From: Sinobaca qinghaiensis
GTDB taxonomy: Bacteria > Bacillota > Bacilli > Bacillales > Marinococcaceae
DNA length: 64,000 bases
Direction: 5' to 3'
NCBI RefSeq assembly: GCF_003610495.1
Contig: NZ_RAPK01000008.1
Span: 295,296-359,295, forward strand
Within the stretch, counting starts at the first letter, position 1; every line of letters begins with the position of its first letter. Shown piece after piece: positions 25,655 through 34,775 of the stretch. The notes beneath the pieces were generated by a model, which was not told the DNA's origin, searched no databases, and worked only from the letters and a program-made list of their open reading frames with translations. Position numbers and translations under genes: made by a program.

Positions 25655-27049
25655 ATGAATGAACCAGCACACCGCCCTAAAAAAAGATGGGAAATGCCTG
25701 ATACATATGTGATTTTATTTGGCGTGCTGCTGTTTGCTTTTCTTTTAACATATCTGCTTCCTTCCGGCTCTTTTGAGCGGGAAACGGTAGACGGAGTAGA
25801 ACGGGTGGTACCGGGCACCTTTTCTTTTACCGAAGCCGGCAATGTAGGTCTTATGGATTTTTTCTATGCGATACAAATGGGAATGGTGGAATCGGCTGAC
25901 ATTATTTTTATGGTGCTGTTCACCGGCGGAGCCTTTGAGATTATTGAACGCTCCGGCGCTCTGCGGGGCGGCATTCACCGCGCCGTTTCTCTTACTCAGG
26001 GAAAAGAGTTCTGGATGATTGCTTCCATCTGTACTATTTTTGCGCTTGGAGGAGCGGTTGGAGCAGTCGCCAACGCCGTTATCGCTTTTGTTGTTATCGG
26101 TATTATTATCGCGCGCACGTTAAAGCTTGATCCTATTGTGGCAGTAGCTATTACGTTCGGAGCTAACTTTGCCGGATTTAATGTAGGTTTTATTAATCCC
26201 TATACCCTTGGCATCGCCCAGGATATTGCCGATCTGCCTCTGTTTTCCGGACTTCTGCTGCGTATTATCGTTTTTGTATTAATATTATCCGTAACTATTT
26301 TCTACATATGGCGGTACACAAAACGTATTCTTAAAGATCCTTCTAAAAGTTTAATGAATGTGTATGAGGAGGAAGAAACAGAAGGCCTGGAGGCACCCTT
26401 TACGCGGCGCCATAAAGCAATGCTCTGCTTTATCGGAGCGGGACTTATCTTCTTTGTATACGGCTCAATTCAACTGGGCTGGACCATCAATCATATGGCG
26501 GCATTTTTCGTCTTTCTCGGTCTGAGCTGCGGGGTCATTGCCGGTATGCACTACAATACGATTGCTCTCACATTTCTGCAGGGAATACAAAAGCTCGCAT
26601 ACGGCGCGCTTGTTGTCGGACTTGCCCGCGCTATTATTGTGATGCTGGAGGAAGGAACCGTGCTCGATACAATCGTGTACGGCCTTGCCGTTCCGCTGGA
26701 AACCATGCCTCCTGTGCTTGCTGCACTCGGCATGTTTGGCGCCAACGGAGTACTCAACTTTCTCGTAAACTCCGGCAGCGGTCAGGCTATGATTGCGATG
26801 CCTATGCTCGTACCTCTGGCAGATATGGTTGGCGTAACCCGACAGGTCGCTGTGCAGGCTTTTCAGTTCGGAGACGGGTTAACCAATATTATTTTCCCTA
26901 CCTCTGGTATTTTAATGGCAAGTCTTGCTGTCGCAGGCGTACCCTGGACTACCTGGGCACGCTGGGTATTTCCCTTATTTTGTATTTGGACCGGAATAGC
27001 GGTCGTTACGTTAACGATTGGTGTTCTTATCGGGTGGGGCCCTTTTTAA
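25655..27049 (+). CDS. YfcC family carrier
   Basis: 464 residues, about 12 hydrophobic segments. The opening RWEMPDTYVILFGVLLFAFLLTYLLPSGSFER pattern, the VGAVANAVIAFVVIGIIIARTL region, and the C-terminal NSGSGQAMIAMPMLVPLADMVGVTRQ motif match the YfcC/DcuC-like family, which includes basic amino acid and C4-dicarboxylate carriers. AAAGGAGG lies 8 bases before the ATG. The PhzF gene follows after 27 bases and may be co-transcribed. The substrate is not certain. Confidence 0.83.
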   Translation: MNEPAHRPKKRWEMPDTYVILFGVLLFAFLLTYLLPSGSFERETVDGVERVVPGTFSFTEAGNVGLMDFFYAIQMGMVESADIIFMVLFTGGAFEIIERSGALRGGIHRAVSLTQGKEFWMIASICTIFALGGAVGAVANAVIAFVVIGIIIARTLKLDPIVAVAITFGANFAGFNVGFINPYTLGIAQDIADLPLFSGLLLRIIVFVLILSVTIFYIWRYTKRILKDPSKSLMNVYEEEETEGLEAPFTRRHKAMLCFIGAGLIFFVYGSIQLGWTINHMAAFFVFLGLSCGVIAGMHYNTIALTFLQGIQKLAYGALVVGLARAIIVMLEEGTVLDTIVYGLAVPLETMPPVLAALGMFGANGVLNFLVNSGSGQAMIAMPMLVPLADMVGVTRQVAVQAFQFGDGLTNIIFPTSGILMASLAVAGVPWTTWARWVFPLFCIWTGIAVVTLTIGVLIGWGPF

Positions 27050-27076
27050 TGTTTATAAGAAAGAAGGCTGGCATGC

Positions 27077-27868
27077 ATGAAAATATATACAGTTGATGCT
27101 TTTACAAATGAACCTTTTGCCGGAAATCCGGCTGCCGTCTGCCTGCTTGAAAAACCCGCAGAAGACGTGTGGATGCAGAAGACGGCTATGGAAATGAACT
27201 TATCGGAAAGTGCTTTTTTAGTAAAAGAGCCCGAACCTTTTCATTATCAGCTCCGCTGGTTCACCCCTTCCTCGGAAGTTGATCTATGCGGCCATGCGAC
27301 CCTCGCCTCCGCTCATATCTTATGGGAGCAGGATTCTGTTCCTTTTGATCAGGTGTTATATTTTCATACGAAAAGCGGATTATTATCTGCTTCTTATGAC
27401 CAGGGACGGATTATCCTTGATTTCCCGGTAGAAATACCGGGGGAATGCCCGATTCCCGATGTCCTGCTGGAGAGCCTTTCCGTACCTGTTGTAAGCGTAG
27501 AAAAAAACAGGCTGGAATATATCGTGGAAACGACCGATGAAGAAGCTGTCCTTCAGGCCAAACCGGATACTCGGCGTTTTCTGGAGCTTGATGCAAGGGG
27601 CGTTATCTTAACTGCCGGAAGCAGTCAGGAGAAATATGATTTTGTCTCCCGCTGTTTTTATCCGGCACTTGGCGTAGAAGAAGACCCTGTAACCGGTTCT
27701 GCCCACTGCGGACTCGCTCCGTTTTGGGAGAAGCGTCTGCACAAATCTTCTTTTTCAGCCAGACAGGCTTCCAGCCGCGGGGGAGATCTATTCATTACTA
27801 TTGAAAAAGAGCGCTGTTTGATCGCCGGATCCGCCGTTACTGTTCTAGAAAGTACCCTCTTTTTCTAA
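27077..27868 (+). CDS. PhzF family isomerase-like protein
   Basis: 263 residues, duplicated hot-dog-like fold family. Seen: FAGNPAAVCLL at 15-25, the catalytic Glu in NLSESAFLV near 45, the CGHATLASAH motif near 71, and DPVTGSAHCGLAPFW near 205. Members are isomerases or epimerases of small acids; the physiological substrate is generally unknown. Probably in one message with the YfcC carrier. Confidence 0.85.
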   Translation: MKIYTVDAFTNEPFAGNPAAVCLLEKPAEDVWMQKTAMEMNLSESAFLVKEPEPFHYQLRWFTPSSEVDLCGHATLASAHILWEQDSVPFDQVLYFHTKSGLLSASYDQGRIILDFPVEIPGECPIPDVLLESLSVPVVSVEKNRLEYIVETTDEEAVLQAKPDTRRFLELDARGVILTAGSSQEKYDFVSRCFYPALGVEEDPVTGSAHCGLAPFWEKRLHKSSFSARQASSRGGDLFITIEKERCLIAGSAVTVLESTLFF

Positions 27869-27878
27869 CGACAAAAAG

Positions 27879-27911
27879 CTTCCTCTGTTTTATAAATAGA
27901 GGAAGTTTTTT
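27879..27911 (+). terminator. Terminator of the YfcC-PhzF unit
   Basis: Arms CTTCCTCT / AGAGGAAG followed by seven T, 10 bases after the stop. Confidence 0.8.
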
Positions 27912-28043
27912 TGTATCGCTCTTTCTATTTTCCGTATTTAATTAACGCTTCCCGGGACTTCCCGCCTTCAGCCCTTCCCCCATTTAACAGGAGTTTATGG
28001 TATAATAGAGTAAGAATATACACTGGATTTCAGGAGGTTTTCC

Positions 28044-28208
28044 ATGTCAGTCGTCGAGAAAAATAAGGCATTTGATAATGCGCTTGCCTCCATGGAAATG
28101 GAAGGCTTCACTTACTCTGCCCATGAAATGAAAATCGCTGAAGATTTCTGCAGAGGTCATATTTCCCGTGAAGAAATTCTGCAGATGATCAAAGAAAAGA
28201 AAGCCTGA
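28044..28208 (+). CDS. VbhA-like antitoxin
   Basis: 54 residues; AGGAGGT lies 6 bases before the ATG. It is directly followed, after 3 bases, by a Fic protein. Residues 16-21 read SMEMEG, exactly the S/T-x3-E-G/N pattern of the inhibitory helix by which VbhA-type antitoxins push a Glu into the Fic active site and block ATP placement. The rest (HEMKIAEDFCRGHISREEIL) fits the helical antitoxin VbhA fold. Function as the antitoxin is inference from motif and adjacency, but the match is strong. Confidence 0.82.
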   Translation: MSVVEKNKAFDNALASMEMEGFTYSAHEMKIAEDFCRGHISREEILQMIKEKKA

Positions 28209-28211
28209 CCG

Positions 28212-28838
28212 ATGACTCAGCACACATATATGTATCCCGGCACTAACGTTCTAAAAAACAAGCTGAACATACGAAACAAAGAAGAACTCGAGCAGGCAGA
28301 GAAATATCTCACGCTGAAACGGATGGTGGAGCTTTACAACAGCAGGCGGGTCACAGGCTCTTTTAACAGAAAGCATATTCAGGCCATTCATTATCATATT
28401 TTTCAGGATTTATATGAATGGGCTGGAGAATGGCGGACCGTACAGATTCAGAAAGGCTCTACCAATTTTCTTGCCACGTCTTTTCTTCACATTGGACTGG
28501 GGGATTTAGAAAAGCGTCTTGTAAAGATGAATGCTGGAGGATTCAAGACAAAAGAAGCATTCTCTGATGCTGCAGCTGTAATTTATACCGATCTGAATTA
28601 CATTCACCCTTTCCGGGAAGGAAACGGGCGGACGCAGCGGGAGTTTATCCGACAGCTTGCTTTATACCATGGATTTGAAATGGATTATATTGATGAGCGC
28701 CGGGAAAAGCTGTTTGAAGCAAGCGTTGTCGATGACTACACTATGGCAAAAGACGCACTTCTGGCTATTATTAAAAATGATACAGTAGATACTGTCTTAA
28801 AAGAACGAATCCGCTACAACGACGAAGAGAACAGCTGA
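28212..28838 (+). CDS. Fic family AMP-transferase toxin
   Basis: 208 residues. The Fic core motif HPFREGNGR is at 132-140, complete with catalytic His, the phosphate-binding Glu-Gly-Asn and Arg, followed by TQREF. The beta-flap region near GSTNFL (about 82-87) should position the target. Class I Fic toxins of this size adenylylate proteins such as DNA gyrase or topoisomerase IV and are held off by an adjacent antitoxin. Here the antitoxin gene precedes by 3 bases. Its stop codon lies in the terminator hairpin loop. The target is not known. Confidence 0.88.
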   Translation: MTQHTYMYPGTNVLKNKLNIRNKEELEQAEKYLTLKRMVELYNSRRVTGSFNRKHIQAIHYHIFQDLYEWAGEWRTVQIQKGSTNFLATSFLHIGLGDLEKRLVKMNAGGFKTKEAFSDAAAVIYTDLNYIHPFREGNGRTQREFIRQLALYHGFEMDYIDERREKLFEASVVDDYTMAKDALLAIIKNDTVDTVLKERIRYNDEENS

Positions 28839-28858
28839 AAAGCTGTTCTCTTCTTTAT
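28825..28858 (+). terminator. Terminator of the VbhA-Fic operon
   Basis: Arms AAGAGAACAGCT / AGCTGTTCTCTT around a GAAA loop, followed by T-rich sequence; it overlaps the fic stop codon. Confidence 0.8.
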
Positions 28859-28869
28859 TTAAAAATCTG

Positions 28870-29427
28870 TCAGCTCTCCGCCTTATTGATTTTCCACTCT
28901 TCTGCCAGAATTCCATAGACCGCGTGGTCGACAAAATGATCATACAGCCATTCTGACTGACGTCTTGTGCCTTCATAACTGTAGCCTGCCTTCTCTGCTA
29001 CGGACCGGCTTTTCTGGTTTTTAACCGCTGCCGAAATTTCCACCCGGTTCATTCCCAGTTCGCTTATGGCATAGTCGGTAAGACCCCGTACTGCCTTTGT
29101 CATAATCCCAAGACCTTGAAACGGCTGATGAAGCCAATAGCCAATATAAACCGTGCGGTTACCGGCATCAATCTGGTTAAAACCAGCAACTCCGGCAGGG
29201 CGGCCTTGATAGAGAATAAGGGTGTTCATCTGCCTTCCTTCGGCATAGCCGTATAAAGAAGAGCGAATATACGCTTTTGTATCTTCTTCTTTTGTTATAG
29301 CGTCAAGCCAGGGAAGCCATTCTCTTAAATACTGCCTCGACTCCTCTGTCATCGCAAATACCGCCGGTGCATCTTCATACGAAAGCAGCTTGAGCTGCAG
29401 GTTATTATCCACTTTATAAAGGAACAT
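28870..29427 (-). CDS. RimJ/RimL-type GNAT acetyltransferase
   Basis: 185 residues from ATG 29427, chosen because AAGGAGG lies just upstream; the longer open frame starts without a ribosome site. The pattern is the RimL subgroup: ESRQYLREWLPWLD near 30, IGYWLHQPFQGLGIMTKAV (acetyl-CoA loop QGLGIM) near 100, and VAEKAGYSYEGTRRQ near 150. Likely acetylates a protein N-terminus or a small amine; the substrate is unknown. Confidence 0.83.
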   Translation of the reverse strand: MFLYKVDNNLQLKLLSYEDAPAVFAMTEESRQYLREWLPWLDAITKEEDTKAYIRSSLYGYAEGRQMNTLILYQGRPAGVAGFNQIDAGNRTVYIGYWLHQPFQGLGIMTKAVRGLTDYAISELGMNRVEISAAVKNQKSRSVAEKAGYSYEGTRRQSEWLYDHFVDHAVYGILAEEWKINKAES

Positions 29428-29488
29428 AGGCCGCCTCCTTTTTTTATGTATAACAAACAGCCGCTGGTTTACAACGGCTGTTGTTTTT

Positions 29489-30352
29489 TTATTTTTTAGC
29501 CAGATAAAAACCAATATTATGGAGCGCCTGTTCCAGCGTTCCGACAATTTTGGTCTGCTTAAGGTCCTCTTTCACATCCATCCCGATGGCTTTAATAGCA
29601 AGATCCGGACGAATGCCTGTTAAAATCGGCTCCACTCCAATAAGATCAAGAATTTTAATAATCTTTAACAAATGAGCTCCAACTTGGTTGTTTATGCTTA
29701 AAATACCGGAAAGATCGATAATAAGGTAATCGAGGTTATACTCTTTGCTTTTTGTAAGAGCAGTATGAATAATACTGTCTGCCCGCTTTTCATTCACATC
29801 ACCAATAATGGGCAGTACGGCCACTCCTTTTGTAATCGGAACGAGCGGAGCAGAAAGGCTTAAAATCTGCTCATGGGCCTTTTCGATTTCAATTACGTGA
29901 GTCAGCATAGAAGCCATTGCTTTAAATAATTCACGGTGTTTTTCGGTGAACTCAAATTGCTTCGTATCAATGCCGCAGATGGTTCCATAATTTTCTCCAT
30001 CGCCGTAATAGACCGGTATACCGATAAAAGAGCCTCCGCCAAGCTGCTTGGTTACTTCCAGCTGTCTGGTTGATGCATGGGCGTTTAAATCTTCTATTAC
30101 ATAAACATCCGAGCCCCGCTCTACGCTCAAATAGCAGAACGTCTCTTTAAAGGGAGTAATATCTCCTTCTTCGAGCAGCGGTGCCTCGACATTCAGTACT
30201 TTTATCATTTCGTTATGGCTGCCGTCATTTCTAGCAATAAACAACGTATTAATATCTATAAATTCACTCATTAACTGCAGTATATTGGCTGTGGCTTCTT
30301 CAAACGTCTGAAGAATCGGGGCGGACGGCTGTGCTTCCGTATTTAATAGCAT
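29489..30352 (-). CDS. GAF-STAS sensor protein (RsbR/YtvA-like)
   Basis: 287 residues from ATG 30352, where GAAAGGT is 8 bases upstream; an earlier ATG at 30376 has no ribosome site. A GAF-like sensor spans about 15-160 (FIGIPVYYGDGENYGTICGID) and a STAS domain about 170-280 (LIIDLSGILSINNQVGAHLL). Stressosome STAS domains are switched by phosphorylation at a Thr in DTMVA and a second Thr after GIRPE. Here the matching sites read INNQVG and GIRPDLAIKA, so both Thr are missing, as I recall also for YtvA. A sensory input into the general stress response is the likely role. Confidence 0.78.
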   Translation of the reverse strand: MLLNTEAQPSAPILQTFEEATANILQLMSEFIDINTLFIARNDGSHNEMIKVLNVEAPLLEEGDITPFKETFCYLSVERGSDVYVIEDLNAHASTRQLEVTKQLGGGSFIGIPVYYGDGENYGTICGIDTKQFEFTEKHRELFKAMASMLTHVIEIEKAHEQILSLSAPLVPITKGVAVLPIIGDVNEKRADSIIHTALTKSKEYNLDYLIIDLSGILSINNQVGAHLLKIIKILDLIGVEPILTGIRPDLAIKAIGMDVKEDLKQTKIVGTLEQALHNIGFYLAKK

Positions 30353-30450
30353 AATAGGTACCTTTCTTTTTATCATGATAGACTATATATTAGTACTTTG
30401 TTTATTTTACTATATTTAGTCTAAATTGTAATACATAACCTCTCAGCCAA

Positions 30451-31368
30451 TTATTTCCTGGAAGAGGGAGCGTAATTTTCCGGCAGCTTTACCTTATACT
30501 TCTCTTTTAGACGCCGGTTGCTGTCTACATATTTTTCTTTCAGCATTAAATGAAGCGATTCCGGCAGCATGTAACGCTTATAGTGAATCTTAAAGCTGGT
30601 TTTGCTTTGGAGCACACGTCTTGGAGAAACCTTGCCTATTACAGGAAAACGCCGGATCGGAATTTTTCCATTAGGGTTAAGGTTTGTTTTAAACAAGTAA
30701 TTCAGGCGTCTTCCAACTTTGGCCTGGGCCGCCCCAAAACTCCGGTTTACATGGGTGTTGGAATAAGCAGGGACCATCTCTTCTCCCATATATGCAAGCA
30801 GATCCTTGAGACCTTTGTTGATATCCTCATTAAATGTTTCATATACCATACAGTAATAGCTGCCTTGACCAAAAATGTCTTCTACCATTTCCAGGTAACG
30901 ATCGTAATAAAAATGATCCAGTACCCCGTATTCCTGCATGTCTTTAAAATAATTTTCCGGCTTATTGGTGCCGCCCTGATGAATATACTGGAGATACAAA
31001 GAAGTAACCAGCTTTACCTGCTCCCGTATTCCAACAATGATGCGGACATCGTAGGAATCCGCCGGAAACACCCTCCGCAGGTCTTGTAATACAGATTTCT
31101 GCTGTTTGGACCGCTTCTGCGAAAAAGGACTGCCGGACAGTCCTTCGTATGAGATTAACAGCGGTTTTCCTTCTTCCCATTTTTCAAAACGTTCCCGTAT
31201 CAGCTCGATGTTTCCATCTGTTAAGGACTTCAGGCGGATGTCGTAAAGCGTTTCACTGATATGCTTGTTTTTAATATGAGTAACGTTCTGCATTTTTGGA
31301 TAAATGCGGCGCTGTAAAAACGTTGTGGCTGTTTTATGAAATCCAACATGTATGTATACTTTTTTCAT
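30451..31368 (-). CDS. Sulfotransferase family protein
   Basis: 305 residues. N-terminal P-loop-like GFHKTATTFLQ at 9-19 would hold the 5'-phosphosulfate of PAPS, and IIVGIREQVKLVTSLYLQYI near 110 matches the 3'-phosphate-binding segment with its Arg and Ser. The middle and C-terminal parts are divergent. The acceptor could be a carbohydrate or surface polymer; nothing next to it identifies it. Cytoplasmic, no signal peptide. Monocistronic by spacing. Confidence 0.72.
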   Translation of the reverse strand: MKKVYIHVGFHKTATTFLQRRIYPKMQNVTHIKNKHISETLYDIRLKSLTDGNIELIRERFEKWEEGKPLLISYEGLSGSPFSQKRSKQQKSVLQDLRRVFPADSYDVRIIVGIREQVKLVTSLYLQYIHQGGTNKPENYFKDMQEYGVLDHFYYDRYLEMVEDIFGQGSYYCMVYETFNEDINKGLKDLLAYMGEEMVPAYSNTHVNRSFGAAQAKVGRRLNYLFKTNLNPNGKIPIRRFPVIGKVSPRRVLQSKTSFKIHYKRYMLPESLHLMLKEKYVDSNRRLKEKYKVKLPENYAPSSRK

Positions 31369-31441
31369 GATCTTTAACCCCTATATAAATAATAGTTTTC
31401 TGACTCCTCCTGCTGTCGTTCTTCAGGCGCTGGAGGTTTAT

Positions 31442-32026
31442 TTACGTTATAAAAGCTCTCGGCTTTTGTTTCCAGATGGAAAAACACCGTTCTTCGTCTT
31501 TTATTAACTGCCGGTCCTTTTTTGCTGCATAGTAAGTATATACGCCATCTTTTACTGAGGAAGCCTGCTGAAAGTCCAGCTTTTCCATTAGTCGCTGAGA
31601 AGAAAGGTTTTCCCTTTTTACAAGTGCAGTAACGACTTCCAGGTTCATCGAACGAAAGCCATACTCTAATATAACATGCATTGCATGAGTCATGATATGA
31701 AGCCCCCAGAATGATGGATGAAGTTCCATTGCCACTTCTGCCCGTCCGCTTTTTTGATGCCAATTGTGAAAACCGCAGCTTCCAATTACCCGTTCGTGGT
31801 CTTGCAGCACAATACCAAATCGGCACCCGGTTCCATCGGATTCTATATCATGATACCACTGAATTTCCTCCACCGCCTCCTGAACGCTGCGGAGCGGTTC
31901 CATCCCATAATGCTTCACTACTTCCGGCCTGGACAAATAGCTCCACACATCAGCTGCATCTTCTTCTTTTAAAGTACGCAGATAGAATAGAGGTTGTTCG
32001 TGGAAATAACTTTTTTTCTGTCTCAT
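31442..32026 (-). CDS. RimJ/RimL-type GNAT acetyltransferase
   Basis: 194 residues from ATG 32026, preceded by AAGGAGGAA; the frame is open further upstream but lacks a start signal. RimJ-type pattern: FYLRTLKEEDAADVWSYLSRPEVVKHYG near 13-40, the VAMELHPSFWGLHIMTHAM acetyl-CoA segment near 105, and SSQRLMEKLDFQ near 150. The usual Gx1-2G loop reads WGLHIM, an acceptable variant. Substrate unknown. Confidence 0.8.
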   Translation of the reverse strand: MRQKKSYFHEQPLFYLRTLKEEDAADVWSYLSRPEVVKHYGMEPLRSVQEAVEEIQWYHDIESDGTGCRFGIVLQDHERVIGSCGFHNWHQKSGRAEVAMELHPSFWGLHIMTHAMHVILEYGFRSMNLEVVTALVKRENLSSQRLMEKLDFQQASSVKDGVYTYYAAKKDRQLIKDEERCFSIWKQKPRAFIT

Positions 32027-32216
32027 GGTTTTCCTCCTTCTTGTTTGCGTTCGGACTCTCATCCATCTAATATAGGTATTTTGTCTCATTATATGTTTTA
32101 TCATAACTAATTTGCTTCTTCTCTACTTTTTTTGTATTTTTATCTGGTATTTTCATTCATATTTTCTTTTATATTCCGATATAACAGGATATACCATACT
32201 ATTAAAGGAGAATACA

Positions 32217-34199
32217 ATGAGAAAAAAATCCCGGAAAAAATCCTCGAAAAACTTATCATTGCGCAACAAGCTGTTTTTGTCTTTTTTACTTATATTAGTT
32301 GTTCCCGGTCTTATTATAGGTTCTTTGTCCTATGCCTCCGCAAAAGAAGAAGTACGTAATCAATTAATCGAGAACATGGATAAAAGTGCCTTGCTTCTGG
32401 ATGAGCAGGTGGAGAGGGAAATCGCCTCCAAAAAAAATGAAGTCACTTTTTTTGCCTCTGATATAAGCGGAGAGGATTTCGAAGAAAGCGGCGCCGCAAT
32501 GGAAAAGCTGAACGCCTATATTTCGCAGAACAGTGACGTTCTATCCATATATACCGGGTCCGCTGACGGCGATATGCTGATGGCTCCTGAGGGGGAACTA
32601 CCCGACGATTACGATCCAACTGTGAGAGACTGGTATACCCTTGCCGCTGCCTCTCCTGATAAAGCTGTAGTCACCGAACCCTATGTTGATGCCGTCACAG
32701 GAAATTTAACTATTACCATTGCAAAAATGCTGGAAGACGGATCGGGTGTCGCAGGTATTGATTATGACCTGACAGCTCTTATGAGTTTTGCAGACAGTAA
32801 TACAATAGGTGAAGAAGGCTATATGATTATCACTGACACAACAGGAAACTACCTTTACAATCCGGACGCTGAGCCCGGCACTCCCCTTCAGGAGAATGTT
32901 TCAGCCGGCCTGACCGACGCTGAAGAAGGGATCTTCAGTTACAAAATTGACGGCGAAGACAAAGTTATGGATTTCACGACGAATGAAGCCACCGGCTGGA
33001 AAATCGGCGCCACCATGTATGAACATGAAGTCACAAATGCAGCTTCCGGTATTCTAAAAGAAATGGCTGCCGTTATCGGTATTTCTATTCTACTAGGATC
33101 TCTCATCGTGTTTTTCATTATCCGTTCCATCATTCAGCCGCTCCGTCGTTTATCAAACAGCGCTGAGCGCATCAGTGAAGGAGACTTGACAGAGTCGGTG
33201 GAAGTTAATTCTTCTGATGAAATCGGCCAGCTCGGCACAAGTTTCAATAAAATGGCTGACTCGCTCCGGACGGTGATTACGAAATTAAATAACTCCATTG
33301 ACCAGATGAGCTCGTCTTCCGAACAGCTTCTTGCAAGCTCCGATCAAACCGCTGCAGCTACAAGAGAAGTGGCTTCAGCCACCGAGCAGGTAGCAAGCGG
33401 CGCAGAAAACCAGACGGTGAAAATTGAACAAACGAACGGGGAAATTGAACAGGTTTTCCTTGGCGTACAGACGATCGCAGAGCGCTCTTCCCTCGTGTCG
33501 GAACTAACTTCCGCCGCCTCAGACCGTGCCAAAGAGGGCGAAAAACATGTGAAACACAACCTGGAGCAGATGGAATTTATTCATCAGTCCGTTACCAGCT
33601 CTAATACAGTTATCCAATCCCTGGCCGAGCGCTCTAAAGAAATAGGAAATATTCTGGAAGTGATCAGCGGTATTTCCAGCCAGACAAATCTGCTGGCGTT
33701 AAACGCCGCTATAGAGGCAGCAAGAGCCGGCGAACAGGGTAAAGGATTTGCGGTTGTTGCTGATGAAGTTCGAAAGCTCGCAGAACAGTCTTCTGAGTCT
33801 GCCAAGCAGATCGGCACGCTGATTACGAGTATTCAGCAGGATACCGAACAGTCTGTCCAGCAGATGGGCGCGGTTTCGGTTAATGCAGAGCAAGGCCTTG
33901 TCGTAACAAAGGAAACATCGAATCAGTTTCAGGAAATTCTGCAGAGCATGGAGCAGATTGCCCCGAAAATAGAAGATGTCTCTTCGACAGCCAAGCAAAT
34001 CACAGACCGTATCAGCGGCGTAACCGCTTCTGCTGAAGACATTTCCACCATTGCCCAGGAAAATGCAGCTTCTTCCCAGGAAGTTGCTGCTTCCACCGAA
34101 GAACAGCTGGCTTCCATGGAGGAAATCAATGCGGCAGCCCAGTCGCTCAACCGCATGTCTGCTGAACTTAAAGATTTAGTCAATTCGTTTAATATTTAA
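32217..34199 (+). CDS. Methyl-accepting chemotaxis protein (dCache_1)
   Basis: 660 residues from ATG 32217 (AAAGGAG at 32204-32210). Helix 1 at about 17-40; an extracellular double Cache domain; helix 2 at about 282-304; HAMP at about 305-358; then the signalling domain with the hairpin tip [18 protein letters not shown] and [26 protein letters not shown]. The Cache domain contains Y-x4-R-x-W-Y (YDPTVRDWY near 137) and a later Asp in GIDYD, residues used by amino-acid-binding dCache_1 receptors, so an amino acid ligand is likely. Stands alone with its own terminator. Confidence 0.92.
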   Translation: MRKKSRKKSSKNLSLRNKLFLSFLLILVVPGLIIGSLSYASAKEEVRNQLIENMDKSALLLDEQVEREIASKKNEVTFFASDISGEDFEESGAAMEKLNAYISQNSDVLSIYTGSADGDMLMAPEGELPDDYDPTVRDWYTLAAASPDKAVVTEPYVDAVTGNLTITIAKMLEDGSGVAGIDYDLTALMSFADSNTIGEEGYMIITDTTGNYLYNPDAEPGTPLQENVSAGLTDAEEGIFSYKIDGEDKVMDFTTNEATGWKIGATMYEHEVTNAASGILKEMAAVIGISILLGSLIVFFIIRSIIQPLRRLSNSAERISEGDLTESVEVNSSDEIGQLGTSFNKMADSLRTVITKLNNSIDQMSSSSEQLLASSDQTAAATREVASATEQVASGAENQTVKIEQTNGEIEQVFLGVQTIAERSSLVSELTSAASDRAKEGEKHVKHNLEQMEFIHQSVTSSNTVIQSLAERSKEIGNILEVISGISSQTNLLALNAAIEAARAGEQGKGFAVVADEVRKLAEQSSESAKQIGTLITSIQQDTEQSVQQMGAVSVNAEQGLVVTKETSNQFQEILQSMEQIAPKIEDVSSTAKQITDRISGVTASAEDISTIAQENAASSQEVAASTEEQLASMEEINAAAQSLNRMSAELKDLVNSFNI

Positions 34200-34205
34200 T
34201 AAACT

Positions 34206-34257
34206 AAAAGAAATTCCAATGCCGCGCTGCCGCGGATGATTGGGATTTCTTTTTTTA
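34206..34257 (+). terminator. Terminator of the chemoreceptor gene
   Basis: Arms AAAGAAATTCCAAT / ATTGGGATTTCTTT (one G-T pair) with a GC-rich inner stem, followed by seven T. Confidence 0.78.
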
Positions 34258-34339
34258 GTCAGCCTTCTCTCGTCCAATAAAACATAAAATAAATACCCCT
34301 GACGAAACAAGCGTTTCGAAAAGGAGTACAGAGTCAGTC

Positions 34340-34684
34340 TTATGTTTCCTCCGGGAAAAGTTCGGGCATTAGCGGTCCTTCTTCTTCAGATTCCGTTTTC
34401 TTATCGTTTGGCGTAACGTGCATGGAAGATTTCCGATATTTAAATTCCTCTATCAGCCGTTCTCCCTGAAAGCCTTCTGCGATAAGCTGTTCTAGTATTT
34501 CTTCTGACACATCTTCCAATGGTTCCCGGTAAGGAGTAATGACCAGCTTTTTATTATCGACATTTTCAATCATTATTTCTTCTTCAATATCCAGTGCCTC
34601 AAAAAACTCCTTCGGGATACTCATCTGTCTTTTGGATGATACTGCAATTCTTTTGATTTTCCGCTCTTTTCTTTTTTCTTCCAT
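34340..34684 (-). CDS. AbrB/SpoVT-type DNA-binding protein
   Basis: 114 residues. A swapped-hairpin domain lies at about 10-52 (IAVSSKRQMSIPKEFFEALDIEEEIMIENVDNKKLVITP), with the RQMSIPKEF turn diagnostic of AbrB/MazE-like DNA binding. The acidic C-terminal half (about 55-114) has no recognised fold and could bind a partner or simply extend a dimer. It lies 91 bases after the phosphodiesterase gene on the same strand. Could be a chromosomal regulator or an orphan MazE-like antitoxin; no toxin gene is beside it. Confidence 0.72.
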   Translation of the reverse strand: MEEKRKERKIKRIAVSSKRQMSIPKEFFEALDIEEEIMIENVDNKKLVITPYREPLEDVSEEILEQLIAEGFQGERLIEEFKYRKSSMHVTPNDKKTESEEEGPLMPELFPEET

Positions 34685-34775
34685 GCTATCCGGCCTCTCT
34701 CTGCCGCTTTGCGGCTCCTTCTTACAACTAGTTTATCATAATGACGTCCCTAATCTCCAAGCCTGCTGCTGCTTT

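Noticed and set aside
29428-29547. N-terminal extension of the acetyltransferase to 225 residues
   Set aside because: The extension lacks a ribosome site and crosses the hairpin after the GAF-STAS gene; ATG 29427 has AAGGAGG.
32112-32216. N-terminal extension of the chemoreceptor
   Set aside because: The added 35 residues are very hydrophobic chance sequence; ATG 32217 has AAAGGAG at normal distance.
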